DNA from: Balaenoptera acutorostrata
Taxonomy: Eukaryota > Chordata > Mammalia > Artiodactyla > Balaenopteridae
DNA: 64,000 nt
NCBI RefSeq assembly: GCF_949987535.1
Contig: NC_080081.1
Coordinates: forward strand, 54,508,153-54,572,152
Direction: 5' to 3'
Part shown: positions 1 through 11,635 of the stretch, piece by piece
Layout of the letters: each line of letters opens with the position of its first letter
Position numbering within the stretch: the stretch's first letter is position 1
Notes under the pieces: generated by a model
Database searches by the model: none
Told to the model about the DNA's origin: nothing
Seen by the model: the letters and a program-made list of their open reading frames with translations, nothing else
Made by a program: the position numbers and the translations under genes

Positions 1-253
1 CAGGGGACACGGGTTCGAGCCCTGGTCTGGGAAGATCCCATATGCCGCAGAGCAACTAGGCCCGTGAACCACAATTACTGAGCCTGCACTCCGCAACAAG
101 AGAGGCCGCGATAGTGAGAGGCCCGCGCACCGCGATGAAGAGTGGCCCCCGTTTGCCACAACTAGAGAAAGCCCTCGCACAGAAACGAAGACCCAACACA
201 GCCAAAAATAAATAAATAAATAAATAAATAATTAAAAAAAAAAAAAAAAAAAA
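1..253 (+). mobile_element. CHR-type tRNA-derived SINE, cut by window start
   Basis: The element enters from the left edge, so its first roughly 35 bases are missing. It starts at 'caggggacacgggttcgag', which includes the box-B-like motif of the tRNA-derived head. It continues through the long cetacean-type body ('ccgcgatgaagagtggccc', 'aacgaagacccaacacagcc') and ends in an 'aaataaat' repeat followed by a poly-A run to 253. Such SINEs are transcribed by RNA polymerase III and moved by L1 machinery; this copy is non-coding. It closely matches the copies at 1179 and 9772 (opposite strand), suggesting the same recent subfamily. Confidence 0.93.
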
Positions 254-1161
254 CAGTCAATTGGAAAGGTTTGTAAAATACATCTTCCCAGTCCCCACCA
301 CAGAGCTACTGAATTAATACTTTTAATGAGGTCCCTAGGTGATTTTTCAACCAATCTGGGAGATCAGAAATCAGAAATTCCTGTTTTGATAGATAGCGTC
401 CTTAACAATGTTCTTGTTAAAGTTATCTGAGCAGCTGCTTTAGCCCAAGAATCCACCTCCACAAGGAAATATATACTTGGTCAATTACTTGAAGATATTT
501 CTTTAATGTATTTTCAATTGTCTCCCTATTCAATTACAGGAATTTCCTATAAATAAATATTATATTTGAGCTCTACTTCTCTGAAACCCTGTGATTCTAT
601 TACCCAATTGACATATTCAATACAGTCAGTGAATATTTATTTGTAAAACACTCAACTACAATAAAACACAACTTAAAAACAAAAACTTTCATTTATAAGC
701 ATACCCCCTTCTCTCTAACTCAAAACCATCAGCATTAATTGGTGACAGAATTCTCCACTTCTGAAAGCTATATAAACAAACACAGATGTCAAACAAGAAA
801 CAGATTGATAGGACACACAAAATTATCTCAGTTGTCTTACAAGGTGACACTGAATATATTAAACAAAATTTGGAAAGAAAATTTAATTTACAAATCTCAC
901 GGGAATATTGGCTTCATACAGTAACAGTTCTTATACTATGAATTTTCTCTCAAGGAGGGAACACCAATGAAGAGTAATCTCTAGAAATTTTCACACTCTA
1001 GTACAAAACAATAAAACAGATCAGAAATTATCTAATCAATGTTGGAAGAAATGTCAAAATAAAAGCACAGATTTGCATTCCTTCTGGGGCTGCTTACAAT
1101 TGCTTAGTTTTGAAAGATGAGGAGTTGAGGTTTTCTAAGGATGTGCTCAACAGACAGGAAT
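254..1161. other. Unassigned AT-rich DNA
   Basis: No repeat family, gene or regulatory element is recognised. The one open frame here (739-924, 61 codons) has no domain, no repeat match I know and no coding-like composition. Confidence 0.6.
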
Positions 1162-1178
1162 AAGAAAAGAATGGCTTC

Positions 1179-1479
1179 GGGCTTCCCTGGTGGCGCAGTG
1201 GTTGAGAATCTGCCTGCCAATGCAGGAGACACGGGTTCGAGCCCTGGTCTGGGAAGATCCCACATGCCGCGGAGCAACTGGGCCCGTGAGCCACAATTAC
1301 TGAGCCTGCGCGTCTGGAGCCTGTGCTCCACAACAAGAGAGACCGCGATAGTGAGAGGCCCGTGCACTGCAATGAAGAGTGACCCCCGCTTGCCACAACG
1401 AGAGAAAGCCCTCGCACAGAAACGAAGACTCAACACAGCCATAAATAAATTAATTAATTAATTTAAATAAAAAGAAAAA
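1179..1479 (+). mobile_element. Full-length CHR-type SINE with perfect 17-bp target-site duplication
   Basis: The element runs from 'gggcttccctggtggcgcag' to the 'ataaataaat' tail and an A-rich end. It is flanked by a perfect direct repeat 'aagaaaagaatggcttc' at 1162-1178 and 1480-1496, the footprint of L1-mediated insertion. The tRNA-like head keeps a recognisable box B ('ggttcgagccc'). Open frames on both strands here (for example 1141-1461 plus and 1104-1442 minus) are accidents of the SINE sequence. The perfect duplication indicates a fairly recent insertion. Confidence 0.95.
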
Positions 1480-1496
1480 AAGAAAAGAATGGCTTC

Positions 1497-2236
1497 AAAG
1501 AGTGGCGAGAGCTCTATCAGCTTGGGGTCCGGAGGGCTTGTCACCGCAAGTTGCTGTTGCTTATTGGAAATGTTAAGGACTACAAGGACATTGTTTTTCT
1601 TTGTTATCTCAGGTCCAAGAAGAGCAAGGAAAGGAAAAGCCAACAATGGTGAAAGGGACGGGAAAATAAAATGTGGCTCAGTAAAAGGAAGAACTCTATG
1701 ACAATTAAAAACTAAAGTGAGTTACCTGACAGTAGACAAGTACAGAGAGAAGGTATTGGACCATTTGACTGTGTCAACTGAAAAAAAAGAAAGCACAGAC
1801 TAAAAGCTGAGGATTATGATTTATTCGGTGGACTTACTGAGGACTTAAACCCAGAATACAGTCTTCCAGATAGCTCTGAGGGACTATTCTGAAGAGGTAA
1901 GGGACAGGCCAAGATATATAGGAATTTTTGTAAAACAAACAAACAAACAAAAACAGTCAAACATCAAAAGATTACTGCTAATTAAAGAAAACAAGACATG
2001 GCAAATTAATGAATTTTGTACTCTTCTATAAATGGGAAGATGCAAGAGTCTGGGTGTACTGAAATTATTCCTTTGATATGCACCTTAACTATCTAGGGCC
2101 AGTATTCTGGTTTTCTCCATCCTCAGGGTGCCCCACTGAGTGTGGGTACAGTGGCGGATGGCTTGGTGGCCCCAGAATCTTTTGTTTACTGAAATAGCAG
2201 GTGACATTCTTTGTCCATGACTGACATGTTGTGGAG
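1497..2236. other. Unassigned intergenic DNA
   Basis: No gene or repeat is recognised. There is a 70-codon open frame at 1489-1701 that begins in the SINE's duplicated target site and matches nothing I know. Confidence 0.55.
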
Positions 2237-2420
2237 CAGTGGATTTCAAACTCTAGAGTGTATCTGAATCACTGAGAAACCTTGTTAAAACAATCTGCTG
2301 GGCCATAGTTTCAGAGTTTCCAATTCAGTAGATCTAGAATGAGGCCCAATAATTTACCTTTCTAAAATCGCCAGATGATGCAAACTCTGTTGGTACAGGT
2401 CCACACTTTGAGAATCTTCC
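2237..2420 (+). mobile_element. MER5-like nonautonomous hAT (Charlie) DNA transposon
   Basis: The left end 'cagtggatttcaaact' and the right end 'cacactttgagaatcttcc' are degenerate inverted repeats, typical of MER5. Between them lie the family's familiar internal phrases: 'cttgttaaaacaa', 'ctgctgggcc', 'ttcagtagatct'. It is an old mammalian element that moved using transposase from elsewhere and has no coding content. Family name from recognition only. Confidence 0.8.
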
Positions 2421-2854
2421 CTTGTAGAGTATGGGCAACAAATTCCCATGCCTAGAGGATCCAGATAAGGTGACTCTGCTGGGGCTGATTGCTGCCCTTG
2501 GGGTACACAGGTTAAGTGTTCTTGTTTCTCAACATCAATCAGAATGTTAAATTTCTATAACAAACCTCTTGATTTTTAAATATTAGCAACTGATTTTTTT
2601 TTTTTAATTTTGAAAACTAAGTGAGCTAAACAACATGTATCCACAGGCCTAATGAAGCCTGTGTACTCAGAGTTTGAAGCCTTTTGCAGAGGAATTCCTG
2701 CAGCAGGTAAGACATTTTGTTTTAAAAATGTATAGATTTAGAATGACTCTTCAAAACTAAAGGTGAAGTTCAAAGACCCAAGTTGTCAAAAATAAGAAGT
2801 ACAACAAAGTGTCAAATAGTAAAAAATACACCAACAACATCTTATTTTTTCCAG

Positions 2855-2985
2855 AGTCCTAAGTACTTTTATGTATTACCTCATTTTATCTTTAAACTTA
2901 TAAATGAAGTGAGGAATTTATTGTCATCTCCATTTTCCTGGTTAAGAACCTGAGATTCAGAGAAGTTGAATGTCCAGAATTTTAA
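2855..2985 (-). mobile_element. MIR fragment
   Basis: Reverse-strand MIR core: 'cattttatctttaaac' then 'tgtcatctccattttcctgg' and 'cctgagattcagagaagttg', the complement of the MIR 'cctcagtttcctcatctgtaaaatgg' region. It is diverged and partial. Confidence 0.6.
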
Positions 2986-3986
2986 AACCCTATTGTGAAA
3001 CATTTGTACTATTTTCCTATAGCAATAGCTGATGCTTTTAAAAGTTATTCACAGCCATTCCTACTTATAACACTTGAGGAAACACCTCTTTTAAAAGTCT
3101 AAGTGTAGATTGGGATCGGGATCCATGTTGGCTCAAGAGCAGGTAGGCTGGGCAACCACCAAGGTAACCATCGTCAACAAGAAGTAATTATGAACAGTAC
3201 TAAATTCAAAGTACTGTGCTTACTAACATAACATCTGTGGAACCTATAGAAAATATAAATGCCCAGGCCCTAGTCCTGAGTATTCTATTCTAGAATGTCA
3301 GAGGTCAATGGGAAGGAATGACTTTCCACTATCACTTTCCATTTAATGCTTGATTGTTCCCCAAGAGGCTGGATTTTAATTGAAATGTTTTTATCCAGCT
3401 CTTTTCTTTTGATAAAAATTGTGACCATAAACAGAAAAGCTAATTCATTATAAAGATATTCAAGGAAGAAAGTACTAAATTGTTCCAATGAATGAAAATC
3501 CATTTTCTTCTTCCAGATAACCAGAGAAAAGAGATGATTCCGTTCTTTTGATAAGATATTGTATATTCAATAATTTTCAGTTCAGGAACTTATTTTCTTC
3601 CTGGCTAAAGCCTTCAGTCTGGAGCATCTGTCATCTATGTGTTCTTAATTCATGACCAATGGCACCTTGTCTTTTGTCTAGACCCTTTCTGTAATATATT
3701 ACATACCACAGCCCAAGGTCTATGTGATTAGTAAAGTTTCTTAAGTATGATCTAAAAGAAAAAGCAAAACAAAACAAACAACATAGAAAAGGAGGAATGG
3801 CCATGTTTTTCCAAACAAAGCAAAAGGATAGAAATAAAAGTTTTCCAACTACTTAAAGTTAAAACCACCCTAGAAATGCATAGTTGTCTGGTCATTTGAT
3901 ATAAATATGAGCACCCATATGCATAAATCTATTGATAACACATACCAGCCCAACCTCCATTCTTTCAGTCTGAGACTTCAGTGGAA
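2986..3986. other. Unassigned intergenic DNA
   Basis: No repeat or gene recognised. The 72-codon minus-strand frame at 3285-3503 has no recognisable domain. Confidence 0.55.
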
Positions 3987-4332
3987 TACGGTAGTCATCT
4001 TATACCTGTGGTTTTGCTTTCTAACAGTTTCAGTTGCCCAAGGTCAACCACAGTCTGAAAATATTAAATGAAAAAAATTCCAGAAATATACAATTCATAA
4101 GTTTTAAATTTCACGTGGTTTTGAGTAGTGTGATGAAATCTCGTGCCATCCTGCCCCATCCTACCAAGAATGTGAATCATCCCTTTGTCCATCATATCCA
4201 GGCTGTACATGCTACCCTCCTGTTAGTATAGGAAAAAACAGTATATATAGGATTTGGTACTACCCATTGTTTCAGGCATCCACTGGGAGTCTTGGAACAT
4301 GCCCCCTGGTGGATAAGGGGGGGACTACTATA
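3987..4332 (+). mobile_element. Internally deleted Tigger-like (TcMar) DNA transposon with both ends
   Basis: The left end 'tacggtagtcatcttatacc' and the right end 'ggataaggggggactactat' form degenerate terminal inverted repeats. Next to the left end come the Tigger phrases 'gtggttttgctttc' and 'ttcagttgcccaaggtcaac'; next to the right end 'ggtttcaggcatccactggg'. The central transposase gene is absent, so the copy is about 345 bp rather than a full-length autonomous element of over 2 kb. TA dinucleotides at the edges fit mariner-type target duplication. The plus-strand frames at 4034-4231 and 4267-4455 are non-coding transposon sequence. Confidence 0.82.
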
Positions 4333-4649
4333 ATTATCTCCCTGCTCCCAATGAGGGGAAAGAGGAAAATCATGGGTTTTAGAATTGTACTTGGTGAGTC
4401 AAGTGACTTTTTTGTACATCACTTAACTTTTCTGCATCTTAGAGTCCTCCTTTGACTGAAGAAAAAAATAAAAGCAAGAACAATTATACTTATTTACTAG
4501 TAGTTTTATGAGGGGTTAAGTGAAAGAAATAACATACATGAATAGGGACATGGAGCCTGCAGTAATTTCCCAATTTATTTTTATTTCTTTTCGTCTTCTC
4601 TTTTGTCTTCCACCTTCACCATTTACTTCTGAATATGGTTAGTGTAAAT
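4333..4649. other. Unassigned intergenic DNA
   Basis: Pyrimidine-rich in places (4578-4620). Nothing recognisable. Confidence 0.5.
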
Positions 4650-4870
4650 CAGGCTCTCTCAACCTCTGCACTCGTGACCTTAGGACCAGATCGTTCTTTG
4701 TCATGGGAACTGTAATGTACATTGCAAGCTGTTTAGTAACATCTCCATTCACTACCAGCTAGGTGCCAGTAACAGCCCCCCCACACACGGTGACCACCAA
4801 GAAAGTCAGCAGACATCGCCAAATACCTCTTGAGAGGAGGAGGGAATCATGCCCAGGTAAGAACCACTGT
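4650..4870 (-). mobile_element. MER20-like nonautonomous hAT transposon
   Basis: Reads on the minus strand between ends 'caggctctctcaacctctgc' and 'aagaaccactgtg', which are inverted repeats of each other in degenerate form. Internal landmarks are 'taacagcccccccacac', 'agacatcgccaaatacctc' and 'agctaggtgccagtaacagc', complements of the MER20 consensus as I know it. The family is old and non-coding. The 66-codon plus-strand frame at 4763-4963 overlaps it and is not a gene. Confidence 0.78.
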
Positions 4871-6131
4871 GTAAATACAGGGACAGCTGTAAGAAATAGA
4901 CCCAAGTTTACTTGTGCTTCTGACCACTCCGCTGAGAGGGAAGAAATTAGTGAACAGGCTTAAATATCTCTATCTTTAAGCCTTAGTGTGAGAGGATAGG
5001 AAGCGGAATCATCAAAGTAATGAATGACCCCTTCACTAAGGTATTGTTTATGTGAGAAACACAAAGACAAAAAAGAAAGAACAAATCGCATCTCTGAAAT
5101 CCTTCCATCTTCAGGCAGACTTTTAGATTATAATCCCAGGGAAAAGTAATTTCTCTCTCTCCCTCTCCCCCTCTCCCTCCCTGCCTTCCTGCCCCTCCCA
5201 GCCTCAAGTACGCTTTCGGCCTCAATAAATTAGTGTCATAAAAACAATACTAAAATATATAGTGTTCTTGTGGATATTTCCAAAATACAGTATTAGAGAG
5301 AGAGTATCTTGAATAAATAGATTGTTGTTTTAAACTGAATTCGTGATACTATTAAGTTTTCAACCTCGTAGTCTGGAGAGGAGGATTTCAAAGATAAACT
5401 ATCTTGATATTTTCATTTCAGAAATAGTTAATAAGTGGAACACAGCAATTTCCAGAGTCCTCCAGACACGCATAATCTACTTTATGCAACCAGTAACCAT
5501 TCTGAGGTTTCTCAAAGAGGTTTACTTCACAGTCAGTCGGAGAAGCAGCAGGATTTGTGGTGACGGCACTGCCTACATGGTCAAGATGGATTATCTGATG
5601 AATAAATTCAGAGAGAAGGGGATCGAGGGAAGGACAAGGTGAAGTTCAGAACTAAAATTAAAAGATAAAATAGGTAAAGTGAAACATAGTCAAGTGAGGA
5701 AGCAAGGGGAAAAAAGCAGACATAATGTTCCATTTTCATGTACCGAATATTTGGATACACTATATTTCTGAGAAAATGTGTTTGTGAAAATATAAAATAT
5801 TTGCTTCTCCTCAGAATGTATTCCTCCTTGCTCTCATATCTTATTTTATAGGCAACAAATGTCCTCAAAGATATACAACACTGATCTCTCCTGACTACCG
5901 TTTATGAGACACATGCCTTTTCAGAGCCAGCATCAGGAAGTGTCTCTTGTACCAGGGGAACCCGATGTAATAGGAAGGGAGAAAATTGTTTCTATCACTC
6001 CTGTATGAATAAGGAAATTGAAGATTAAACAGGGTACTGCTTGTGCTCTGAAACTTGTGGTTAATTTAATCAGACACCCTGCTGGTTCAGGGTCTTAATA
6101 ACAAAAAAACAAGTTCCCTTGATAACGGATC

Positions 6132-6168
<37 letters not shown>

Positions 6169-7559
6169 GTTAAAGAATTGAGGGCTGGAAAGATGCAGAA
6201 GAAAATGCACCTTACAGGAGGAAAGAATGCTATATGACAAGGTAGCAGTAGCACTTGGAGATTATTTAAGAGCACTATAGAGTTTTTGACGTTTGTGTAG
6301 CATCTTATGTTAGAAAACATGCACACAGAGCTCTGGCGTGGAAGACTGGAGAACAAGAGAGGGCAGAAGTCTCTTCCTAGCACTGGCCTTAGAGATAGGA
6401 AAGGTCTCTTGTACCCAGCGCTCCTCGTGTTCAAGAAAAGGAGCAGTAGAGGAGCCCGTGTATAGATCCCCAGGCCCTGAGGTCTAGGATTTGAGTATAG
6501 AGATTAGGGAAGTGAGCTAGAACAGCCAGCTCAGGGGCACTGGGGCTGCCCCTGCCTGGGCCCTGTCAATCAAGCCCTCACCAACATTTGACATCTCACC
6601 TCCTGTCATGTATATGAGTGATAACATTTGAGTTAAAGAATAATTTGTGGTGCAAAGAGTCAATGTCTCAGTCACAGCCATGCCTCAGGATGCTGCAGTA
6701 CCCAGATGACTCCTGATCATTTTTCTTCTTTGGACTCTCACTGCCCTCTACCCTCCAGTCAAGCCTTACAGAGTCTCACATGGCAAAATACCATCAGCAA
6801 CTGAGCTCGCCAGTGCAAAACCTTCACGACAACAAAAGACAACTGATTTGATATTCAAAACAAATGAGGGCACCTGGAGTCAAGTCTCTTGAGTCAGTGC
6901 CCTTTGCTTAGCTCCCTGATCTCTCTATTTCTTTGATGAACCATCAAATGCAGATTCCTCCTGCCTTGACGCTCCTCAGACAAGCCAGCATGGGCAGAAC
7001 TGTCTTGCTTTGCTGTTTGCTGAAATAGAGGCCACAGCAAAGATGGATTTTCCTTAAACCATGAACTAAATTAGAGGTTTAAAACACCCTCTATGGATTA
7101 CACTATGGAACTGTCCTTTTCAAAATGCTGGTTCCTCAACCATTTTCCCAACTCTGAGGAATCTACCATTGACTTACTATCTCAGAAATGAAGGCGTAGG
7201 GTGTCAAGACAGAGGAAGGTAAAAAGTAAAGTACCAAGAAGTAGCCAAAGGTGTTAACTAGCATAAACAAGTGTCTCTTGCATACAAATTCCAGTGGCTT
7301 ATGCTGAGGAAGATACTAAGATGTTGCCCCATAGAATCATAGAACCATAGCTCTTCAGACTCTCAAGAGCCTTAAGGGTAGTCTGGTCTAACACACACCC
7401 TATTTCTTATAAAATGTATGAAACAACAGATCCACAGTGGATGGGTGCATTGGTCAAAATCAACCAAGCTGTATTATATTTATCTTCTCATTAGCAAGAA
7501 CTTTGAAGAAGCTGAGATTTTTTTATCCTACTTGCAAGGTAACAAGTTAGCGTATCCCT
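4871..7559. other. Unassigned intergenic DNA with a pyrimidine tract and a poly-T run
   Basis: It contains a C/T tract at about 5149-5205 and an uninterrupted run of 29 T at 6137-6165. The T run could be the reversed tail of an insertion, but the sequence to its right matches no repeat or gene I know. Frames here of up to 115 codons (6087-6434 minus, which translates the poly-T as a lysine run) are not convincing genes. Confidence 0.55.
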
Positions 7560-7910
7560 GTATCACAGATACTGGCAGAAGACATGAGACTCCCGGTTCA
7601 GAGACAAAGGTCTTTATTGTTCACAGCAGTAACAGTAGGCAGAGTATCAACATTTTCTTGTGCCAGTTCCGTGAGCCCCAGTTTCCATGAGGATATTTGA
7701 AGAGGACAAGATGACAGCCTCACGTGCAGGAGAGAAGCCCCAAGTTTAGGGAATCTAATTTTTTTATAATGGACCAGACGCACAACTGTCCTTTGCTCTA
7801 GGGAAATAGTCATGATTTTCAGGAAACTATAGTCAAGATAGTCCAGAAAAAAGACAGTCGGTGCCTCTGCTTGCAGGTTGTACAGAAATGTCAGAAACCC
7901 ATGGGATTCA
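7560..7910 (-). mobile_element. Probable retroviral LTR (3' LTR of the env fragment to its right)
   Basis: On the minus strand a TATA-like 'tataaaaaaatt' (near 7757-7769) is followed about 140 bases later by the polyadenylation signal AATAAA (7613-7618) in 'caataaagacctttgtctc', then 'tgaaccgggagtctcatg'. This is the order of promoter and poly-A signal in a retroviral LTR. It lies directly downstream of an env remnant on the same strand, as a 3' LTR should. The exact ends were not resolved, and no second LTR was found. Confidence 0.6.
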
Positions 7911-7989
7911 CTTCCAACATCATCCTTTCTACATTATCTGGGCTTTCAGCAGATTTTTCTGACTACACCACTCAGTCAGTCACTCTGAT

Positions 7990-8640
7990 ACATCTTACCA
8001 ACTGAGGCTGCGACCAAACCTGTCACTTTGCCTCATATGGCATCATAGTAAGGCTGCTATCAATAGGACTCTAAGCAGTGGGATGAGGCCAACCTGCAGT
8101 GTTGACCTCAGCCATGCCTCCCCAACTCCAGGTCCCAGAACAACCAATGGAACGAACCCCATAAGCCATCAGGATCTCCCTTAGGAAGCAAGTTGATTTC
8201 TCCTTCTGTTTTGATATGACCCTCCCCCCTCCCCGATTTGGTCCAAGGTATTAGTTCAGGTACAGCACAATGTATTTGTGATTGCACGGACTCCACTTTG
8301 GTCCACAAGGAAGAAATCTAGGGCAATTTTATCATCCAAAATAATCCAGGCCAGCGTGTGGAAGGTGATCTGAAAGTTTACCAGGGTAAGGGGCTAAAGA
8401 CCAACTCCTACTATGAATGACTTCCATTGTAAGGATAACTGCCCACAGAGTGTACTTAAATAACAAGTCAGTTATCCCACTGGGAAGAGTAGAAGTGGTT
8501 TGTGCCAATTCCAGCCTGGAGCTTTCAGGAGGGTGAATGTGCCTCCTCCGTGTTCTTTCTACTTCTGCCAGCTGCATACAGTCCATGAAGAGCTGGAGAC
8601 GCAGTTGGAAGGAGGCTGAGACCCTAAGTTCCCTCACGGA
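7990..8640 (-). pseudogene. env: ERV env remnant: transmembrane subunit
   Basis: In broken minus-strand frames near 8230-8330 the sequence reads ALDFFLVDQSGVRAITNTLC followed by CT. This matches the retroviral transmembrane-envelope motif that follows the immunosuppressive-like helix, and it ends in the Cys-Cys of a CX6CC. The first cysteine of that motif is replaced by arginine, and a stop follows the Cys-Cys. Downstream (about 8040-8150) an uncharged stretch including LIPLL and VLLIAALL would be the membrane anchor. The probable LTR lies further downstream on the same strand. Upstream, the 101-codon frame 8332-8637 may be degraded surface or ectodomain sequence. It cannot be expressed as a functional envelope. 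Assignment as ERV env is fairly secure; the subfamily is not. Confidence 0.65.
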
Positions 8641-8749
8641 GGAGACCCACCCACTAACATAGCACCCGCTCTGGGCTGTTATGTGAGCAAGAAGTGAACT
8701 TCTGCCTTGGAGCCATCACATGTTTGCTGACCTTCAGCAGCAGAGCTTA

Positions 8750-9345
8750 CACAAAATCATGACTCAGCAATTCCACTTTCAAGCGTTCTCCCCAAAGAAG
8801 CGTGCACATGTGCCAAAGTAGCTTTACTGATAGAAAACAAATGAGCCAAAATAAACCATGATTGACTCAGACAATGAAATGCTAAACAACAATTAAGTGA
8901 GTATATTATACAACAATTAAAGTGAAGATACTCAATTTACATGCATCACGGTAGTCTCAAAAACATAATTGCTGACTACAAAAGCAAGGTGACATACACT
9001 CTGATGTCCTTTTACGTAAAATCATATACCACATAAATAACGGCATATTTTGCTTCTTCATATCTACATAGATGTTAAACATATAAGTATTCATGGAGAT
9101 GATACAGTTCAACTTCAGAATAACAACTACTTCTGGAGACAAGAAGGAGGAAGTGATGCAGCAGGGAAGCTTCAGTTGTACTGATAATTAATTTTTTTTT
9201 AAGGAGAGAGATATCTGAAGAAAAAATTGTGGCAAAATGTTAACATCTATTAAATCTAGGTGAAGGGTGAATGGTCTTTATTAGATTATTTTCTATGCTT
9301 TTCTGCATGTTTGAAATATCCCATAATAAAAAATAATCTTTAAAG
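8750..9345 (+). mobile_element. Old L1 3' end (L1M-type)
   Basis: It begins with 'gactcagcaattccacttt', the diverged end of L1 ORF2, and continues through the 3' UTR. It ends with 'ttgaaatatcccataataaa' and an A-rich stretch near 9335. Many substitutions and small indels make it an ancient copy. The 61-codon minus-strand frame at 8957-9142 is not a gene. Confidence 0.7.
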
Positions 9346-9760
9346 CAATATAGGAATATTTCTCTATCCCCAGAGGTCTGTCACTATGAACTCCTACAGT
9401 TTATCTAATCTATTTACATGTGAAAATCTTTGGGGAGAAAGAGGCATAATTTGACTAAAAGCAGGATGTTACAGAATTCTTGCTCTCTAGGGAAATAAAC
9501 AACGCACAGTAGCTGCTTTAGATGCAGAGTCAACAGGGAGTCATCCAATTTTTCTCATCTTCGGCAAATGCAAGGAATCAAATGCAAACTTTAACTCTGG
9601 GGCTATGTTGTGAAGCCATGGCATTCCCTGGAGGTCTTCAGATACATGAAATAATTAATGGACTATGCTCACCCATAACTAATTTTCTTATCTTTAAAAG
9701 AACTTATGGGAAATTCATGTAATTCATGTAATAATCAGAGTGTAAGGGTACAAATCAAAA
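9346..9760. other. Unassigned intergenic DNA
   Basis: No repeat or gene recognised. The plus-strand 66-codon frame at 9522-9722 has no recognisable content. Confidence 0.5.
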
Positions 9761-9771
9761 TATTTCTTATA

Positions 9772-9783
9772 TATATATTTTTT

Positions 9784-9816
<33 letters not shown>

Positions 9817-10079
9817 TGGCTGTGTTGGGTCTTCGTTTCTGTGCGAGGGCTTTCTCTAGTTGCGGCAAGTGAGGGCCACTCTTCATCGCGGTGCGCGGGC
9901 CTCTCACTTTCGTGGCCTCTCTTGTTGCGGAGCAAAGGCTCCAGATGCGCAGGCTCAGCAATTGTGGCTCACGGGCCCAGCCGCTCTGCGGCATGTGGGA
10001 TCTTCCCAGACCAGGGCTCGAACCCGTGTCCCCTGCATTGGCAGGCAGATTCTCAACCACTGCGCCACCAGGGAAGCCC
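9772..10079 (-). mobile_element. Full-length CHR-type SINE
   Basis: Reverse-oriented: starts with 'tttatttatttatttatttat' type tail, then 'ggctgtgttgggtcttcgtt', and ends with 'gcgccaccagggaagccc', the complement of the SINE start. An 11-bp direct repeat 'tatttcttata' at 9761-9771 and 10080-10090 marks the insertion. The frames of up to 139 codons on both strands here (9706-10125 plus, 9806-10060 minus) are translations of the SINE, not genes. Confidence 0.94.
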
Positions 10080-10179
10080 TATTTCTTATACTTTTAACAG
10101 TCTCATATCATTGTTCAAACAATAGGTTAAAGTGGATTGTAACGGTTTATGACTAAGACATGGGAGCGAAGAGGCACGT

Positions 10180-10450
10180 GTCCTGTCAACACTGGCCAAG
10201 TTCTACCACCTCCTTCAAAGACATTCCCTGATCAGCCAAGTTCATAGAAAGCTCCCCTCTTCTGACCTCTTAAATGCCATATTATGTCTACTCTCAGTTT
10301 CTGCTTATGTGATTAATGAACATTTACTGCACATTTGTTTCATTCAGTTGTATAAGCATTGTTTGATGTATTTTTGTATCCTCCATAGCACCTAGTACTG
10401 AGCTTTACAAAAATTAGATGCGGGGGAAAAAATGCTTGTTGATCAGCGGA
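10180..10450 (+). mobile_element. L2 3'-end fragment
   Basis: It carries diverged L2 landmarks in order: 'caaagacattccctgatcag', 'tcctccatagcacctagtac' and a degraded end. This is an ancient non-LTR retrotransposon remnant. Confidence 0.55.
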
Positions 10451-11635
10451 TAACTGCAGTATGCAACCCAAGTTTGATTTTAAGATTCAATTAGATGTCC
10501 CTTGGATTGAGCCTTCTAATCCTCCCTCACCTTATCTTCCATCCCAACATCTAGCCTCTGGTATATGGCAAGTGTTTGTTCATAAATCAGTCAATCAAAT
10601 GAATCAGTAAATAAATCCAAATGTTTTACACAGTACAGTGTAAGGAAACATATTCCTTGTAATTTCAAATGATGAGGTTAGGGGTGGAAATTGATCATTT
10701 TTACATTTAATCTCCTTTATCTTTTCCGTCTGTCACTTCTACAGTGAAATCAGATTGACCATTTGTAGATATGTTCCAGAACAAACTGATTGTTCCTGAC
10801 CTGTATACTTAAAATGACAGAAGATTTTGAAAAGTCTTGCCTGGAGAGCAAATTAAGAGTTAACAGGATGTGTTCCATTCTTTACCCGAGGGGGGGAAAA
10901 AAATGTAGTCAAAGGCCATAGCTTTATAACAAGCTGAGGCTTCACAAGAAAGGTGTATATCATCTGAAGAATTATGTCACTATATTCTACAGCAGGTAAG
11001 CATTTCTTAGGCAGTTGAGAGATATTTACTCTGACACATCCATTATTATCCAATGACAAAATAACAAAACGCTTATAAAAGAAACTGAAGAACTAACACC
11101 TCTAGACTAATGAGCACAGCATCTCCAGAGGACATCTAACCAGGCATAAGTCAGGATCTGTACTTCATCACAGTCTCACACCCACAAATCAACATTTTTC
11201 TTTTGCCTGTGGTAATTGTGAACATGAATAATGTGGACAATGGACTCTAATATACAAATAGTTACAATGGTGAATTTTAACCAAAGATTTGCACTTCCTT
11301 CTCTCCCCCTACAAATTATGTGCCAAAATTACCAAATATGTTGATTTCAGGTTGGACAATGGCGCTCCCCTTCTTTAGAAGTCATCAAAATTTCCTAATT
11401 CCTAGGAATAAGGTTCATACTTCCTAGCAAGACATTTAAAGAGTTCATGTTCAGATCCCAATTTATACTTAGAGGCCTATATCCTACTACATCCCTCCAT
11501 TCACTCTGTAAATTGACATGCCAATCAATTTGATAACCCAAATACCACATTCTTCTACTTGGTGTCTCTGCTTAAGCAATACCTTGAGGTTGAAAGGTTT
11601 CTTCCATTCCTTAGTCACACATTCGAAGTTCTACA
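10451..11635. other. Unassigned intergenic DNA
   Basis: No convincing repeat or gene. The minus-strand 68-codon frame at 10853-11059 and the plus-strand frame starting at 11518 have no recognisable domain. Confidence 0.5.

Noticed and set aside
1..60. tRNA-like 'ggttcgagccc' motifs as possible tRNA genes
   Set aside because: They are the box B of tRNA-derived SINEs; no cloverleaf with an intact acceptor stem is seen in any copy.
6137..6165. Poly-T as the tail of a minus-strand processed pseudogene
   Set aside because: No AATAAA on the expected side, no recognisable transcript and no flanking direct repeat.
9706..10125. 139-codon plus-strand open frame
   Set aside because: It is a translation of the reverse strand of a CHR SINE; similar frames appear at 1094-1442 over another copy.
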